Below, piece by piece: positions 46,396 to 55,084 of a stretch of DNA of 64,000 bases. The position numbers and the translations under genes were made by a program. Origin of the DNA: Oceanococcus sp. HetDA_MAG_MS8. Lineage in GTDB: Bacteria > Pseudomonadota > Gammaproteobacteria > Nevskiales > Oceanococcaceae. The DNA lies in assembly GCA_019192445.1 (NCBI GenBank), contig JAHCMK010000002.1, positions 558,001-622,000 of the forward strand, given 5' to 3'. Below the pieces are notes generated by a model, which was not told the origin of the DNA, searched no databases, and saw only the letters and a list, made by a program, of their open reading frames with translations. How positions within the stretch are numbered: position 1 is the stretch's first letter; each line of letters starts with the position of its first letter.

Positions 46396-48378
46396 ATGAT
46401 GATTGTCCGTACAGCTGCCCTGCTCGGACTCTGCCTGCTCACGGCCTGCGGCCAGGGCGGACGGCTGCCTGCTGCCGAAGGGCGAGCGGCGAACGAAACG
46501 CAGCCGCAGCCCGCAGAGCCGGGCGCGACCAATATCATCATTGATCCCGTTGCCGCTTTGGTCCAGCCAGTGGGTTTGGCATATAAGGTGGAGACCATCC
46601 TGGGCACAGGGCCAGACGCCATCCGCCGTGTTGCCTTCGGTATTGATGGCATTCCCGTGCGCGTGGACGTGGATGGGGATAGCAGCACTGGGGGCCCGCT
46701 CGGTGGTGATATCCAGGTGCACTTTTTCACCCTGTTGCTGTATGCGCGACTGCAGGTAGATCGCGTAGATGGAGCGGCTGCTGAGCTGCCACTGCAGGTG
46801 GATGTGAGCGTTCTTGATCCGCGTAACTTACTGGGTTTGCCTGGTCTACTTGGGCTCGTCGACCCGCGCTTACGCGTCGCTCTGGGCGTGGATGCACGCG
46901 CCAGTACACTGCCTCAGCGTTTTTCCAGCGAACTGAGCATCTTCGATTCTTTACTCAGTTTCCTGCCACGCTTTACCTCGGCGCAATTGGATATTCGCAG
47001 TTCAGCGGATGTGGATGAGGTGGCCGCCCTGCTTGCCACCTTTACCGAACAAGGCGAAGGAGTGCGCGCCGATACCTTAGAGCTGCGTACCGGGTTCAGT
47101 CCTGCCGTTGCTGAGGCACTCATTGACGTGGAGCTGGCCCCAGACGCCGAAAACTCCAGTTTGGGCTTGGAGTCGAGCACTCCCACCGATCTGGACGTTG
47201 CTGTTCGAACCACAGATGGGCTGAGCGAGGACCCTACGGGTGAGCGTACGGTTGGGGTGCGCTTGCCGCAGTTGCAAGGGCGCTTGGATGTCTTGCTGGA
47301 GGGGGTTGACGGCCTGGACAGCCTGGATGATGTCGACACTGTGTATGACATTCAGACTCAAGAGCCACTGGCTTCGCTACAAGTCGATATTGGCGACCGT
47401 TCAGATGCGGACTTTGGCCGCAGCGTGGTCATCGTTAAGCCACTGCCCACACAGCTGAAAATTACCCGCACGGCTGAGGAGGCATTTGTGGTCGATACCA
47501 GTGCTCCTGTGGAGGATTTGGCCTATGCGCAGACCCGCAATACGGGTTTGGTGTGGAGCCCAGATACCGACCCGGCGCAGCCCTTTACAGAACATGTGTT
47601 GCGGCAGACTCAGCGCGCAGACGGAACCGAGCAACTATTGGCTCGCCTTGCGGGTTTGAGTAGTGTGAGCCTGCAGTTTGAACCGGATTTGCAGCTACGC
47701 GGTAGCTTGTCCACCGCGCCACTGCAGTATCGTGAAGAAACCTCCTTCGGCTTCACGGAAGCACGCATCGAGTTACTGCCCGGTGAGTTCTCCATACAGT
47801 TCCCGCAAGCAGACGGCAATTTGCTCTTCGCCTACAAGGCGGATGCCGCTGGCCCCGGACTGCGCTACCAATCCCAGGATGCGGAGCAGACCACCCAAGC
47901 CAATATTCGGCCGCTACCTGCACAGTTTTCCTTGTGCACGGCCAGTGATGATCGCTGCGCGTCCCATGGTCGCTCTACCGATGCTTCTATTGCCTTTAGC
48001 GCTAGCGAATCCATGGTGGTCAACTACCAACAACGCAGCCAGGACGGGCAGCAAGAGATCGCGGTGAACGACCTGCGTGTGGAGAACTTGGTGGTCGATG
48101 CAGGTACCCGCTCTGGCTCCAGTCGTGGCTACGTGTACTTCGACACCCAAGGGGACGCATTTGGCGGCACCGTGCTGCAACGCAATGGCGACTCCGGCAT
48201 TTACCTCAGTTTTTCCGAAGGCACCTTCGCTCGCGAGCGCGTGGTGCGCTACAAGAACTTCATTGAAATTGATGAGCGCAGTGGCAAAATGCAATGCCCG
48301 GGTCGTGAGGAGCTTGAAATCCGCAGCGGCGGTTTGTGGTTTGATTTTGGATTCTTGCTGGACCAGCTATGTCAATGA
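46396..48378 (+). CDS. Large lipoprotein of unknown function
   Basis: I do not recognise this 660-residue protein. Starting at ATG 46396 (a second ATG follows), it has a lipoprotein leader with lipobox LLTAC. The mature part is beta-strand-rich with repeated acidic, Asp-rich motifs (VDVDGDSSTGGPLGG, VDDVDTVYD) and a C-terminal region with six or so Cys. The frame extends upstream to 46219, but that crosses the terminator. It overlaps the next lipoprotein gene by 10 bases. Confidence 0.75.
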   Translation: MMIVRTAALLGLCLLTACGQGGRLPAAEGRAANETQPQPAEPGATNIIIDPVAALVQPVGLAYKVETILGTGPDAIRRVAFGIDGIPVRVDVDGDSSTGGPLGGDIQVHFFTLLLYARLQVDRVDGAAAELPLQVDVSVLDPRNLLGLPGLLGLVDPRLRVALGVDARASTLPQRFSSELSIFDSLLSFLPRFTSAQLDIRSSADVDEVAALLATFTEQGEGVRADTLELRTGFSPAVAEALIDVELAPDAENSSLGLESSTPTDLDVAVRTTDGLSEDPTGERTVGVRLPQLQGRLDVLLEGVDGLDSLDDVDTVYDIQTQEPLASLQVDIGDRSDADFGRSVVIVKPLPTQLKITRTAEEAFVVDTSAPVEDLAYAQTRNTGLVWSPDTDPAQPFTEHVLRQTQRADGTEQLLARLAGLSSVSLQFEPDLQLRGSLSTAPLQYREETSFGFTEARIELLPGEFSIQFPQADGNLLFAYKADAAGPGLRYQSQDAEQTTQANIRPLPAQFSLCTASDDRCASHGRSTDASIAFSASESMVVNYQQRSQDGQQEIAVNDLRVENLVVDAGTRSGSSRGYVYFDTQGDAFGGTVLQRNGDSGIYLSFSEGTFARERVVRYKNFIEIDERSGKMQCPGREELEIRSGGLWFDFGFLLDQLCQ

Positions 48379-49235
48379 TTCGAGTTGCCGCGCTAGCGAT
48401 CGTCGTACTCAGTGGCTGCGATGCCAGCTTCTTCGGTGAGGCCTCACCCGATTTCGATAACCCCTTTACCCTCGGTGAGGTGACGGTGCTGCAGCCGGCT
48501 GAGCTCGCTGGCATTAGTGCCTTGGCCGCAAGCCAGCGGCACCCAGGCGCGCTCTATGGCTTGGAGCAGGGCTCTGGTCAAGCCCAGATTGTGTCTTTTA
48601 ATGACGATGGCGACGGTCAGGGCCGAATTCTGCTGCAGGATGAGCAGCGCGGACTGTGGCAAGACCTTGCCATGCGCGACGAGGCATTGTTGATTTTGAC
48701 TAGCGATGGGGACTTAGGACGCATTTTGCGCATACCCGAGCCGCGTGATCCGCCACCTTTTGCGGCTGAACTCACCGTTGAACAGGAGCTGCAGTTTACG
48801 CTGCCGGATGCGGCGCCCAGCAGCTGTTTTGGTTTGGCGTCGGCCGCCGAGGGCGGCCCTCTGTGGTTGCTCTGCGCGAATAACAGTTTGTATCGTCTCA
48901 ACGCCGAGTTCGAGGCGCCGGAGCCTCTTCAAGCTGTTGCTGAAGGTGTGTTTGCACCGCGCGTAGATATTGGTAGTCAGCGCGATTTTTCCTTGTCCCC
49001 CGGTGGCGAATTTGGCCTGCTCACAGGCAGCATTGCGGCTTTGGTGGTGCAACGCCGTAGTGAGGCAGACCCCCAGTGGGCGCGCGAGGTGAATGGCCAG
49101 CCTGAGGAGATTCGCTGGCAAGGCGCCGATTTCGCAAACCCTCGCAGCGGTCACTTTGCCTTCAACAGCGTGTTGGTTTATTTGGCCGCGCCCGATCAGC
49201 CGCAGGGCCGGCTGTTCGCTATTTTCACCCCCTAG
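48369..49235 (+). CDS. Lipoprotein with propeller-like repeats
   Basis: The 288-residue product has a short leader and lipobox LSGC. The body shows recurring segments such as ISALAASQRHPGALYGLEQ, GLWQDLAMRDEALLILTSDGDLGRILRIPEP and GPLWLLCANNSLYRLN, which resemble blades of a beta-propeller. No specific family is recognised. Its start lies inside the 3' end of the 660-residue lipoprotein gene (10-base overlap), implying coupled expression and perhaps a complex at the outer membrane. Confidence 0.75.
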   Translation: MSMIRVAALAIVVLSGCDASFFGEASPDFDNPFTLGEVTVLQPAELAGISALAASQRHPGALYGLEQGSGQAQIVSFNDDGDGQGRILLQDEQRGLWQDLAMRDEALLILTSDGDLGRILRIPEPRDPPPFAAELTVEQELQFTLPDAAPSSCFGLASAAEGGPLWLLCANNSLYRLNAEFEAPEPLQAVAEGVFAPRVDIGSQRDFSLSPGGEFGLLTGSIAALVVQRRSEADPQWAREVNGQPEEIRWQGADFANPRSGHFAFNSVLVYLAAPDQPQGRLFAIFTP

Positions 49236-49266
49236 TGTGGGTGCGCTCCTGCAGCGCAGGCTGGCT

Positions 49267-49734
49267 CTAAAACACCCCGGCCGCGAGTCCTGCAGCGAGG
49301 CCCGCGCCGATATCTGCCGCGGCCTTCAGGTCGTCTGCTTGCAGAGGGTTATGACAAATCAAAGCCGGAGTGACTCGTTGTAAGCGCCAGCCGGTGCAGA
49401 TTCGGTCCAGGTCGCGCACTGCACCTCGCCCATCGTTGCCACAACCGGTAATGCTTGCGTAAGGGCGGCCTTGTAAAGCCTCTTCCAGTGCGTAGAAGTG
49501 CTTTTCAAACATGATCCTCAGGCCGCCGCAGAGTTGGCCGAAGTTTTCCGGAGCAATGAAGATGTAGCCTTGAGCCTGGGCGAGATCGGCCTCAGTGGTG
49601 GCTTGGGCACGGCGCTTACGCACTCGTACGCCCTCTTGGCGGCGGGCTGCCCGAGCGGCGGCTTGTGCGAGCCGGGCGTTGGTGCCCGTGGCCGAGAACC
49701 AGCTAATGAGCAGTAGGGGAAGATCTGCACGCAT
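49267..49734 (-). CDS. Flavodoxin-like/NADPH-dependent FMN reductase family protein
   Basis: The 155-residue protein has a flavodoxin-fold layout: an N-terminal strand LPLLLISWFSATGTNARLAQAAARAA matching an FMN phosphate loop, then AQGYIFIAPENFGQLCGGLRIMFEKHF, and YASITGCGNDGRGAVRDLDRI. It is probably a small NAD(P)H:FMN or quinone reductase. It is isolated on the minus strand between the lipoprotein cassette and the small/solenoid gene pair. Confidence 0.75.
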   Translation of the reverse strand: MRADLPLLLISWFSATGTNARLAQAAARAARRQEGVRVRKRRAQATTEADLAQAQGYIFIAPENFGQLCGGLRIMFEKHFYALEEALQGRPYASITGCGNDGRGAVRDLDRICTGWRLQRVTPALICHNPLQADDLKAAADIGAGLAAGLAAGVF

Positions 49735-49823
49735 GCGCCCACGCTACCCCAGAGCGCGGGGCATGGCCAGTCGTGGCATGCAACTGGCAAACTATAGGGA
49801 TAAGCCCGTGCGGAGACATCCTA

Positions 49824-50033
49824 ATGCAACCCGATTGGTCACAGATCCTGAAACAGCACGCTAGTCACCTGCCCCACTTAGGAGACTTGCATCCAGAGCA
49901 CCATGCGCACCTGCATGAACTTGTTGGCGACACCGTCGCGCGGGAACTGAAAGCCTTGGATGAAGCTTTGGAAGCCGCCTTGGAGTTCGTGCCACGTATG
50001 CTGCGCGGCACCGTGAAGAAGGTGTTGGGTTAA
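49824..50033 (+). CDS. Small His-rich hypothetical protein
   Basis: The 69-residue product from ATG 49824 (MQPDWSQILKQHASHLPHLG) has GGAG upstream at 49812 and a His-rich stretch HLPHLGDLHPEHHAHLHEL, then an amphipathic helix. The frame upstream to 49773 is less likely. It overlaps the next gene by TAATG at 50031-50035, indicating coupling. The function is unknown; the histidines might bind metal. Confidence 0.65.
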   Translation: MQPDWSQILKQHASHLPHLGDLHPEHHAHLHELVGDTVARELKALDEALEAALEFVPRMLRGTVKKVLG

Positions 50034-51037
50034 TGCTGGATCTGGCCGCTTTAGAGCTAGATGCAGAACGGCGAAAACTGGCGAGGCTGCTCGCCGTGGA
50101 GGCAGAGTCGCTGCACTATGTCGACGCCCTAGCAGCGGCCGATATCCGTCAGCTGCGGCATACCGTTGAGGCCCATATATTCGACCGCGGTGCAAAACGA
50201 TTCCGTGGTCTGGCCAAGTCCACCAAGTTGCTACCGAACAAAGTCAATGCGCTCATTGCCCAGCGTGCTCTGGGCCCGCGACTGGCTGCGCAGGTGGCAG
50301 GGCTGCTGGAGCCAAAGACGGCTGTTGCTTTGGCCGATCAAGTGAGCCTGGAGTTCCGGGCCGACTTGTGCGGGTATTTAGATCCACGTCGCGCCGGTGA
50401 TGTACTGCGGGCAATGCCACTGGAGATTGTGCTGCAAACCTCTGCCGAGTTGGTGCGGCGTGGGGACCATATGACCATGGCCCGTTTCGTCGACGACCTC
50501 AAACCTGAGCAAATTGCAGCCGTTGCCGCTGAAATTGATGCGGTCTCTATGTTGTGGACAGGGTTTTATGTGGAGTCTGCTCAGAGCTTGGCGCAGCTCA
50601 TTGGCATGCTCGACGATCAGCAAATCATCGGCACCATTCATGCCGCAGCCAACGAAGAGCTATGGCCTCAGTCCTTGGCTTTAATGCTGCGTGTCGATGA
50701 AACCACCACGGCTCGTATGGTGGCCTTGCTGGCGCAGCAACCGCCAGCGGTGAGTGCCAGCCTTCTGCGTTATGCAGATGCGGTGGATGGCTGGTCGGTG
50801 CTGGCCCAACTCCTACAACGTGCGGACCCCGCCGACCAACAGCGGCTGCGCGATATGCACGCTGAGGCATCCCCAGACTGGGTGCGGCACATCGACGAAG
50901 CTGCTTATACTCTGCAGCACTGCTATCCGCTTCGGGCTCAGGCTGATCTCGCCAACGGGGTTGACGAGATCAGCGTGCCATCACTCAAGCGGAGTCTTTA
51001 TGCAGATGCACATCCATCTGTGGGAAGGGAATGGTGA
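50033..51037 (+). CDS. Helical-repeat protein with MgtE-N-like features
   Basis: The 334-residue soluble protein is built of short helical repeats resembling the MgtE N-terminal solenoid, such as LLEPKTAVALADQVSLEFRADLCGYLDPRRAGDVLRAMPLEIV and LKPEQIAAVAAEID. No transporter domain follows. It is translationally coupled to the small His-rich protein. Its 3' end overlaps the convergent mscS-type gene by 53 bases, which may place the true end of one of them in doubt. Confidence 0.65.
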   Translation: MLDLAALELDAERRKLARLLAVEAESLHYVDALAAADIRQLRHTVEAHIFDRGAKRFRGLAKSTKLLPNKVNALIAQRALGPRLAAQVAGLLEPKTAVALADQVSLEFRADLCGYLDPRRAGDVLRAMPLEIVLQTSAELVRRGDHMTMARFVDDLKPEQIAAVAAEIDAVSMLWTGFYVESAQSLAQLIGMLDDQQIIGTIHAAANEELWPQSLALMLRVDETTTARMVALLAQQPPAVSASLLRYADAVDGWSVLAQLLQRADPADQQRLRDMHAEASPDWVRHIDEAAYTLQHCYPLRAQADLANGVDEISVPSLKRSLYADAHPSVGREW

Positions 51038-51812
51038 TTCCGGCCGCGTCATAGCGGTTTTTGATGTCTTCTAGCATGTCGCAGCGGGTCTGCCACCAGT
51101 CGGCGGTTTTGGTCCAAGGTCGCACCGTAATGATGACAGCGCTATCGGCCAAATCGGTGACCCCAATCCAAGGTTTGGGGTCTTGCAGTACACGCTCATC
51201 GCTGCTCACCATATCGGTGGCGATGTCTTTGGCGAGTTTGATATCCGAGTCGTAGCTGATACCAATTTTCAAGTCGATACGGCGGGTGTCTCGGGTCGAG
51301 AAATTGGTGATCACACGCCCCCAAATTTCGGCGTTAGGAACCGTGACTTCCTGGTTGTCCAGAGTTCGCATGACGGTGGCGATGATGCGGATTTCTTCGA
51401 CGACTCCGGTGACCCCACCGGCGTCCACGAAGTCGCCGGTTTTAAAGGGCCTGAAGGTAATCAACATGACCCCGGCTGCGAAGGAAGACAGCTGGTCTTT
51501 GAGGGACAAACCAATTGCTACGCCGGCACCACCCAGTAAGGCGGCGGCTGATGTCGTCGAAATCCCCAACTGGCCGAGTGCAGTGACGACCACAACAGCC
51601 AGTAATACTCCATAGGCGACATTGGCCAAAAAGGCCGCCAACATGACGTCGACCTTGGCTTTGCCCAAGGTGGTGCGCAGGGCGCCGATCAGCAGTTTGG
51701 CGACCCAGCGGCCAATCACAAAGGTGGCCAGCGCGAGCACCAATTTCAGGCCCATGCTCTGCAGGGTCGAGAGAATGAGCGCGGTGTCCAGGCGGCTCAG
51801 TAGTGCATCCAT
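50985..51812 (-). CDS. mscS: Small-conductance mechanosensitive channel (MscS family)
   Basis: The product is a heptameric tension-gated channel that relieves hypo-osmotic shock. The 275-residue protein has three membrane helices and the pore-lining TM3 SAAALLGGAGVAIGLSLKDQLSSFAAG, followed by the beta domain RPFKTGDFVDAGGVTGVVEEI and VPNAEIWGRVITN. Its length is close to E. coli MscS (286). It overlaps the solenoid-type gene in convergent orientation. Confidence 0.94.
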   Translation of the reverse strand: MDALLSRLDTALILSTLQSMGLKLVLALATFVIGRWVAKLLIGALRTTLGKAKVDVMLAAFLANVAYGVLLAVVVVTALGQLGISTTSAAALLGGAGVAIGLSLKDQLSSFAAGVMLITFRPFKTGDFVDAGGVTGVVEEIRIIATVMRTLDNQEVTVPNAEIWGRVITNFSTRDTRRIDLKIGISYDSDIKLAKDIATDMVSSDERVLQDPKPWIGVTDLADSAVIITVRPWTKTADWWQTRCDMLEDIKNRYDAAGITIPFPQMDVHLHKDSA

Positions 51813-51935
51813 AAATGTGTCCTTAAAACGGAATGAGTAGCCAATAGGGTGAATGGGGTGCAGAGTTCACCCTTGAGGCCATCTAACATCGCATATGTCG
51901 TTGGTGCTGTGCGCGGAAGAGCTTGGGCGCGACGC

Positions 51936-53678
51936 TCAAAACAGAAGATGATGGAGAATTTCGTCCAAGCTGGTCTTTCCAGCGGCCACGGCTTCGGCTC
52001 CGGCATCACGCAATGTGCGCAGCCCTTGCGCCTCCACAGCGGCGCTCAGCTCGCCCAGCTCGGTGTCGTCAGTGATGTGCTTACGAATCTGGTGGTCGGT
52101 GCGCAGAATTTCATACAAGCCCATACGCCCTCGGTAGCCTGTCTCTCGACATTCTAAGCAGCCCGGCGCTTGTGCCACGCGGGCCGGCAAGGGCTCTTTG
52201 GTTTGCAGCAGGGTCCATGCCTCACGGATGTCTTCGCCTGCTAGGTCGCGCTTGCAGTGGGTGCACAGCCGCCTGACTAAGCGCTGAGCCAGCACGCCTA
52301 ATAATGTGGCGCGAAGCAGATAGGCGGGTGCGCCCAACTCCAGCAGCCGCACAATAGCACCGGCTGCGGTGTTGGTATGCAAGGTTGCCAGGACCAAGTG
52401 CCCCGTGAGCGCGGCCTGTAGCGCCACCTCTGTGGTGGCTCGGTCGCGAATCTCGCCGACCATAATCACATCGGGGTCTTGGCGGAGTAGTGCGCGCAGG
52501 CCTTGAGCAAAACCCAGATCCATTTGCGGGTTGACCTGAGTTTGATTGATGCGAGGCTCAATGAGCTCAATGGGATCCTCAACCGTGCAAATATTCCGGC
52601 GCGGGTTGGCCAGGGCCCGCAAGGTGGCATACAGGGTTGTAGTTTTTCCCGACCCCGTAGGTCCGGTGACGAGTATGAGCCCGTGTGGTGCGGTGCACAT
52701 CTCGTTCCAGGTCTTGAGCTGGTCGGCGCCAAGGCCGATTTCGCCCAGGCCCTGTACCACCAGCTCCGGATCGAAGATCCGCAACACCAGCTTTTCCCCA
52801 AAAGCTGTGGGTAATGTGGATAAGCGCAGCTCCACCTCCCGCCCTTCTGGCGACACAGACTTGATCCGCCCATCCTGCGGGCGCCGGCGCTCGACGAGAT
52901 TACAGCCTGCGAGGATCTTCAGACGGCTGCACACAGCCGCGAAGACATTCTCTGGTAGCTGATAGATATCGTGCAGAACCCCATCAATACGCAGCCGCAG
53001 TCGGCCGACCCCGCGACGCGGCTCCATATGAATGTCGCTGGCGCGGTTCTCAAAGGCATATTGCAGCAACCAATCAACCACGCCGACGATATGTTGGTCG
53101 TCCTCGTTCAGGCTTTCGCGGTTACCAATGCGGACCAGGTTTTCCAAAACCTGGGCCCCGCCCCGCCGTTGGTTGCTGTCCTTACTGGCGCGCAGCAAGC
53201 TATGAAACTCCAGCAAATACCTTTGGATATCCGCAGGGTTCGCCAGGACGGGCTGGATCTTTCGCTCCAGCGTACGTTCCAGTTCTTGCACCCAGCCCAG
53301 GTCAAAGGGATCGGCGCAGGCAATGGTCGCCAAGTCTTTCCCGAGCCGGATCACTAACAGCTGTGCCCGACGTGCGTAGCCATAGGCCAGTGCTTGTGCG
53401 GTGGCTTGAGGGTCTAGCTTTAAGGGGTCTATACGCAGGTAGCGCATCCCAGCCTGCTCGGCCAGCCAGGCACTGAGCTTTTCTGTGGTCCAGCTCTGCC
53501 CTGTTTGATCCGCGCGTGATAAACCGATTTGCCCTATGGCAACCAAGGGCTGCTCCTTGGAGGCAGCGAGTTGTTGGGCAGCTTGCGCGCGTTGTTTGGC
53601 GCTGATCCCCCCCTGAGAGTGCAGGGTGTCCAGCAACCACTGCGTTGTCAGCCGGGCGGGAGGGTTAGGAACAGCCAT
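51936..53678 (-). CDS. GspE/PilB-type secretion ATPase
   Basis: The product is a hexameric ATPase of the type II secretion/type IV pilus superfamily. From ATG 53678 it has 580 residues: an N-terminal MshEN-like domain, then Walker A GPTGSGKTTT, the Asp and His boxes (TVEDPIELIEPRINQTQVNP), Walker B LLRQDPDVIMVGEIRD, and a C-terminal zinc tetracysteine CTHC...CLEC. No pilin, platform or secretin genes are adjacent. It could serve the lone pilin at 25768, but that is speculation. Confidence 0.9.
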   Translation of the reverse strand: MAVPNPPARLTTQWLLDTLHSQGGISAKQRAQAAQQLAASKEQPLVAIGQIGLSRADQTGQSWTTEKLSAWLAEQAGMRYLRIDPLKLDPQATAQALAYGYARRAQLLVIRLGKDLATIACADPFDLGWVQELERTLERKIQPVLANPADIQRYLLEFHSLLRASKDSNQRRGGAQVLENLVRIGNRESLNEDDQHIVGVVDWLLQYAFENRASDIHMEPRRGVGRLRLRIDGVLHDIYQLPENVFAAVCSRLKILAGCNLVERRRPQDGRIKSVSPEGREVELRLSTLPTAFGEKLVLRIFDPELVVQGLGEIGLGADQLKTWNEMCTAPHGLILVTGPTGSGKTTTLYATLRALANPRRNICTVEDPIELIEPRINQTQVNPQMDLGFAQGLRALLRQDPDVIMVGEIRDRATTEVALQAALTGHLVLATLHTNTAAGAIVRLLELGAPAYLLRATLLGVLAQRLVRRLCTHCKRDLAGEDIREAWTLLQTKEPLPARVAQAPGCLECRETGYRGRMGLYEILRTDHQIRKHITDDTELGELSAAVEAQGLRTLRDAGAEAVAAGKTSLDEILHHLLF

Positions 53679-53746
53679 GTGCAGCGCTTCATTCGGAGCC
53701 AAGATTGGTACCATGGGACAGATACATGGTGACTGTCGAGACTTGC

Positions 53747-54277
53747 ATGCGAGTTTTTCTGCGTAGTGGTTTATTTGGACTCATTTTGAGCTTAGCCGGT
53801 TGTGCATCCATGTCGATGCCAAACCTGAAGTTTTGGGAGCCAGACTACGAATTTTTACCCGGCCCCGTGGCGGTAGAAGAGTTACGCCGAGCGTTAGTCT
53901 GCGACACCCCCAGTGCCGACTCCCGCGTGCAAGTCTTCGACTCCGCTGAGGCTTTGCGTGCAAGTAGCGTGGGTCAGAAACTCCAAGCACCATCGCTTGA
54001 TTTGGGGCCGGAGCCAGCGAGCTATGCGGTTGTGGAACAAGGCGAGCGACGTACCGGAGGCTACAGCCTAGAATTGCGACCACAGGCCAGCTTGAATGAA
54101 GAAGGGGTCGTGACCCTCCAGGCTGATTACTTAGAGCCCCTGCCAGATCGGATGCGCATCCAGATTGTGACCAGCTTGTGTGTTTTGGTGGAACTGCCAA
54201 ATCAGCCCTACACCGGGGTTGTGTTGGTGGATGGAGATGGCCAAACACGGGCAACTTGGACTCGCAACCCGGAATAA
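53747..54277 (+). CDS. PrcB C-terminal domain lipoprotein
   Basis: The 176-residue product from ATG 53747 has a lipoprotein leader with lipobox LAGC. After a linker (residues 20-85) comes a domain resembling the PrcB protease-complex C-terminal fold: YAVVEQGERRTGGYSLELRPQ, then ADYLEPLPDRMRIQIVTSLCVLVELP. The signature G-x-R-x-T-GGY is present. Function is unknown outside the spirochaetal PrcB context. It is divergent from the GspE-type gene. Confidence 0.75.
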   Translation: MRVFLRSGLFGLILSLAGCASMSMPNLKFWEPDYEFLPGPVAVEELRRALVCDTPSADSRVQVFDSAEALRASSVGQKLQAPSLDLGPEPASYAVVEQGERRTGGYSLELRPQASLNEEGVVTLQADYLEPLPDRMRIQIVTSLCVLVELPNQPYTGVVLVDGDGQTRATWTRNPE

Positions 54278-54351
54278 TGCGATCCGATTGGTGATCACCG
54301 AGGAATAGCGAAGGCCGCGAAACCTCTATGCAATGCGCCGGTCTGAGGGGC

Positions 54352-54906
54352 ATGTTTTATCTGCGAACCACTTTGAGAAAAGCCGCGCGAGGGCTCTGGG
54401 CCGCGGTGGTAGTCGGGGTTTTTGGATTAGGCAGTGCAGCTGCGGGGCCGCCTCCGGCACCATTGGCGCCGGACTTTCCCCAAGTCGGACAAACCCATTG
54501 GCTGAATTCACCGCCACTGAGCTTGGCACAGTTGCGGGGTAAGCCCGTATTAGTGGAGTTTTGGAGTATTGGCTGTCAGAACAGCCGTAAAACCCTGCCC
54601 TGGTTGTCATCGGTGCAGCGGCAGTTTGGCGAGCAACTGCAGATTATCGGTGTGCACACGCCCGAGTTTTCCCGCGAACGGGACCCGCAGGTGGTCAAGC
54701 GCAAATTGCGTGATTTCGAAATTGATCACCCCGTGCTGCTCGATAACCAATTTCGTTACTGGAACGCTATGGGCAACCGGCATTGGCCGGCCCTGTACTT
54801 GATTGATGATCAGGGCCGCATTCAGGGAGCTTGGGCTGGGCAGGTTACCGACGGTAGCCCGCGTGCTGCCCGCATTGAGTCCGCTATCCGCGCACTGGTT
54901 CCTTAG
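54352..54906 (+). CDS. TlpA-like thioredoxin-fold protein with CxxS centre
   Basis: The product is a periplasmic redoxin with a signal peptide (leader MFYLRTTLRKAARG to GSAAAG), then LAQLRGKPVLVEFWSIGCQNSRKTLPWLSSVQRQFG. The thioredoxin motif is CQNS instead of CxxC, so only one active-site Cys remains. The TlpA-type VHTPEFSRERDP insertion and the cis-Pro region WPALYLIDDQG are kept. An ATG at 54328 is an alternative start. Confidence 0.8.
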   Translation: MFYLRTTLRKAARGLWAAVVVGVFGLGSAAAGPPPAPLAPDFPQVGQTHWLNSPPLSLAQLRGKPVLVEFWSIGCQNSRKTLPWLSSVQRQFGEQLQIIGVHTPEFSRERDPQVVKRKLRDFEIDHPVLLDNQFRYWNAMGNRHWPALYLIDDQGRIQGAWAGQVTDGSPRAARIESAIRALVP

Positions 54907-55084
54907 GCAGGCCCAGGCTGCAACAGGCAGCGCCCCACCCTAGTTTGACTATGGGTAGTGGGCAGAATCGAGCCAGAGCCAGGGCTGTGCGCGAGACTCT
55001 AACGAAGCCCCAGGTGGTGTTGCCGCTGACACTTGATACCGGGATGCATACACTTCCAGTGTTTTGTTCACTGGTTTGGGGATC

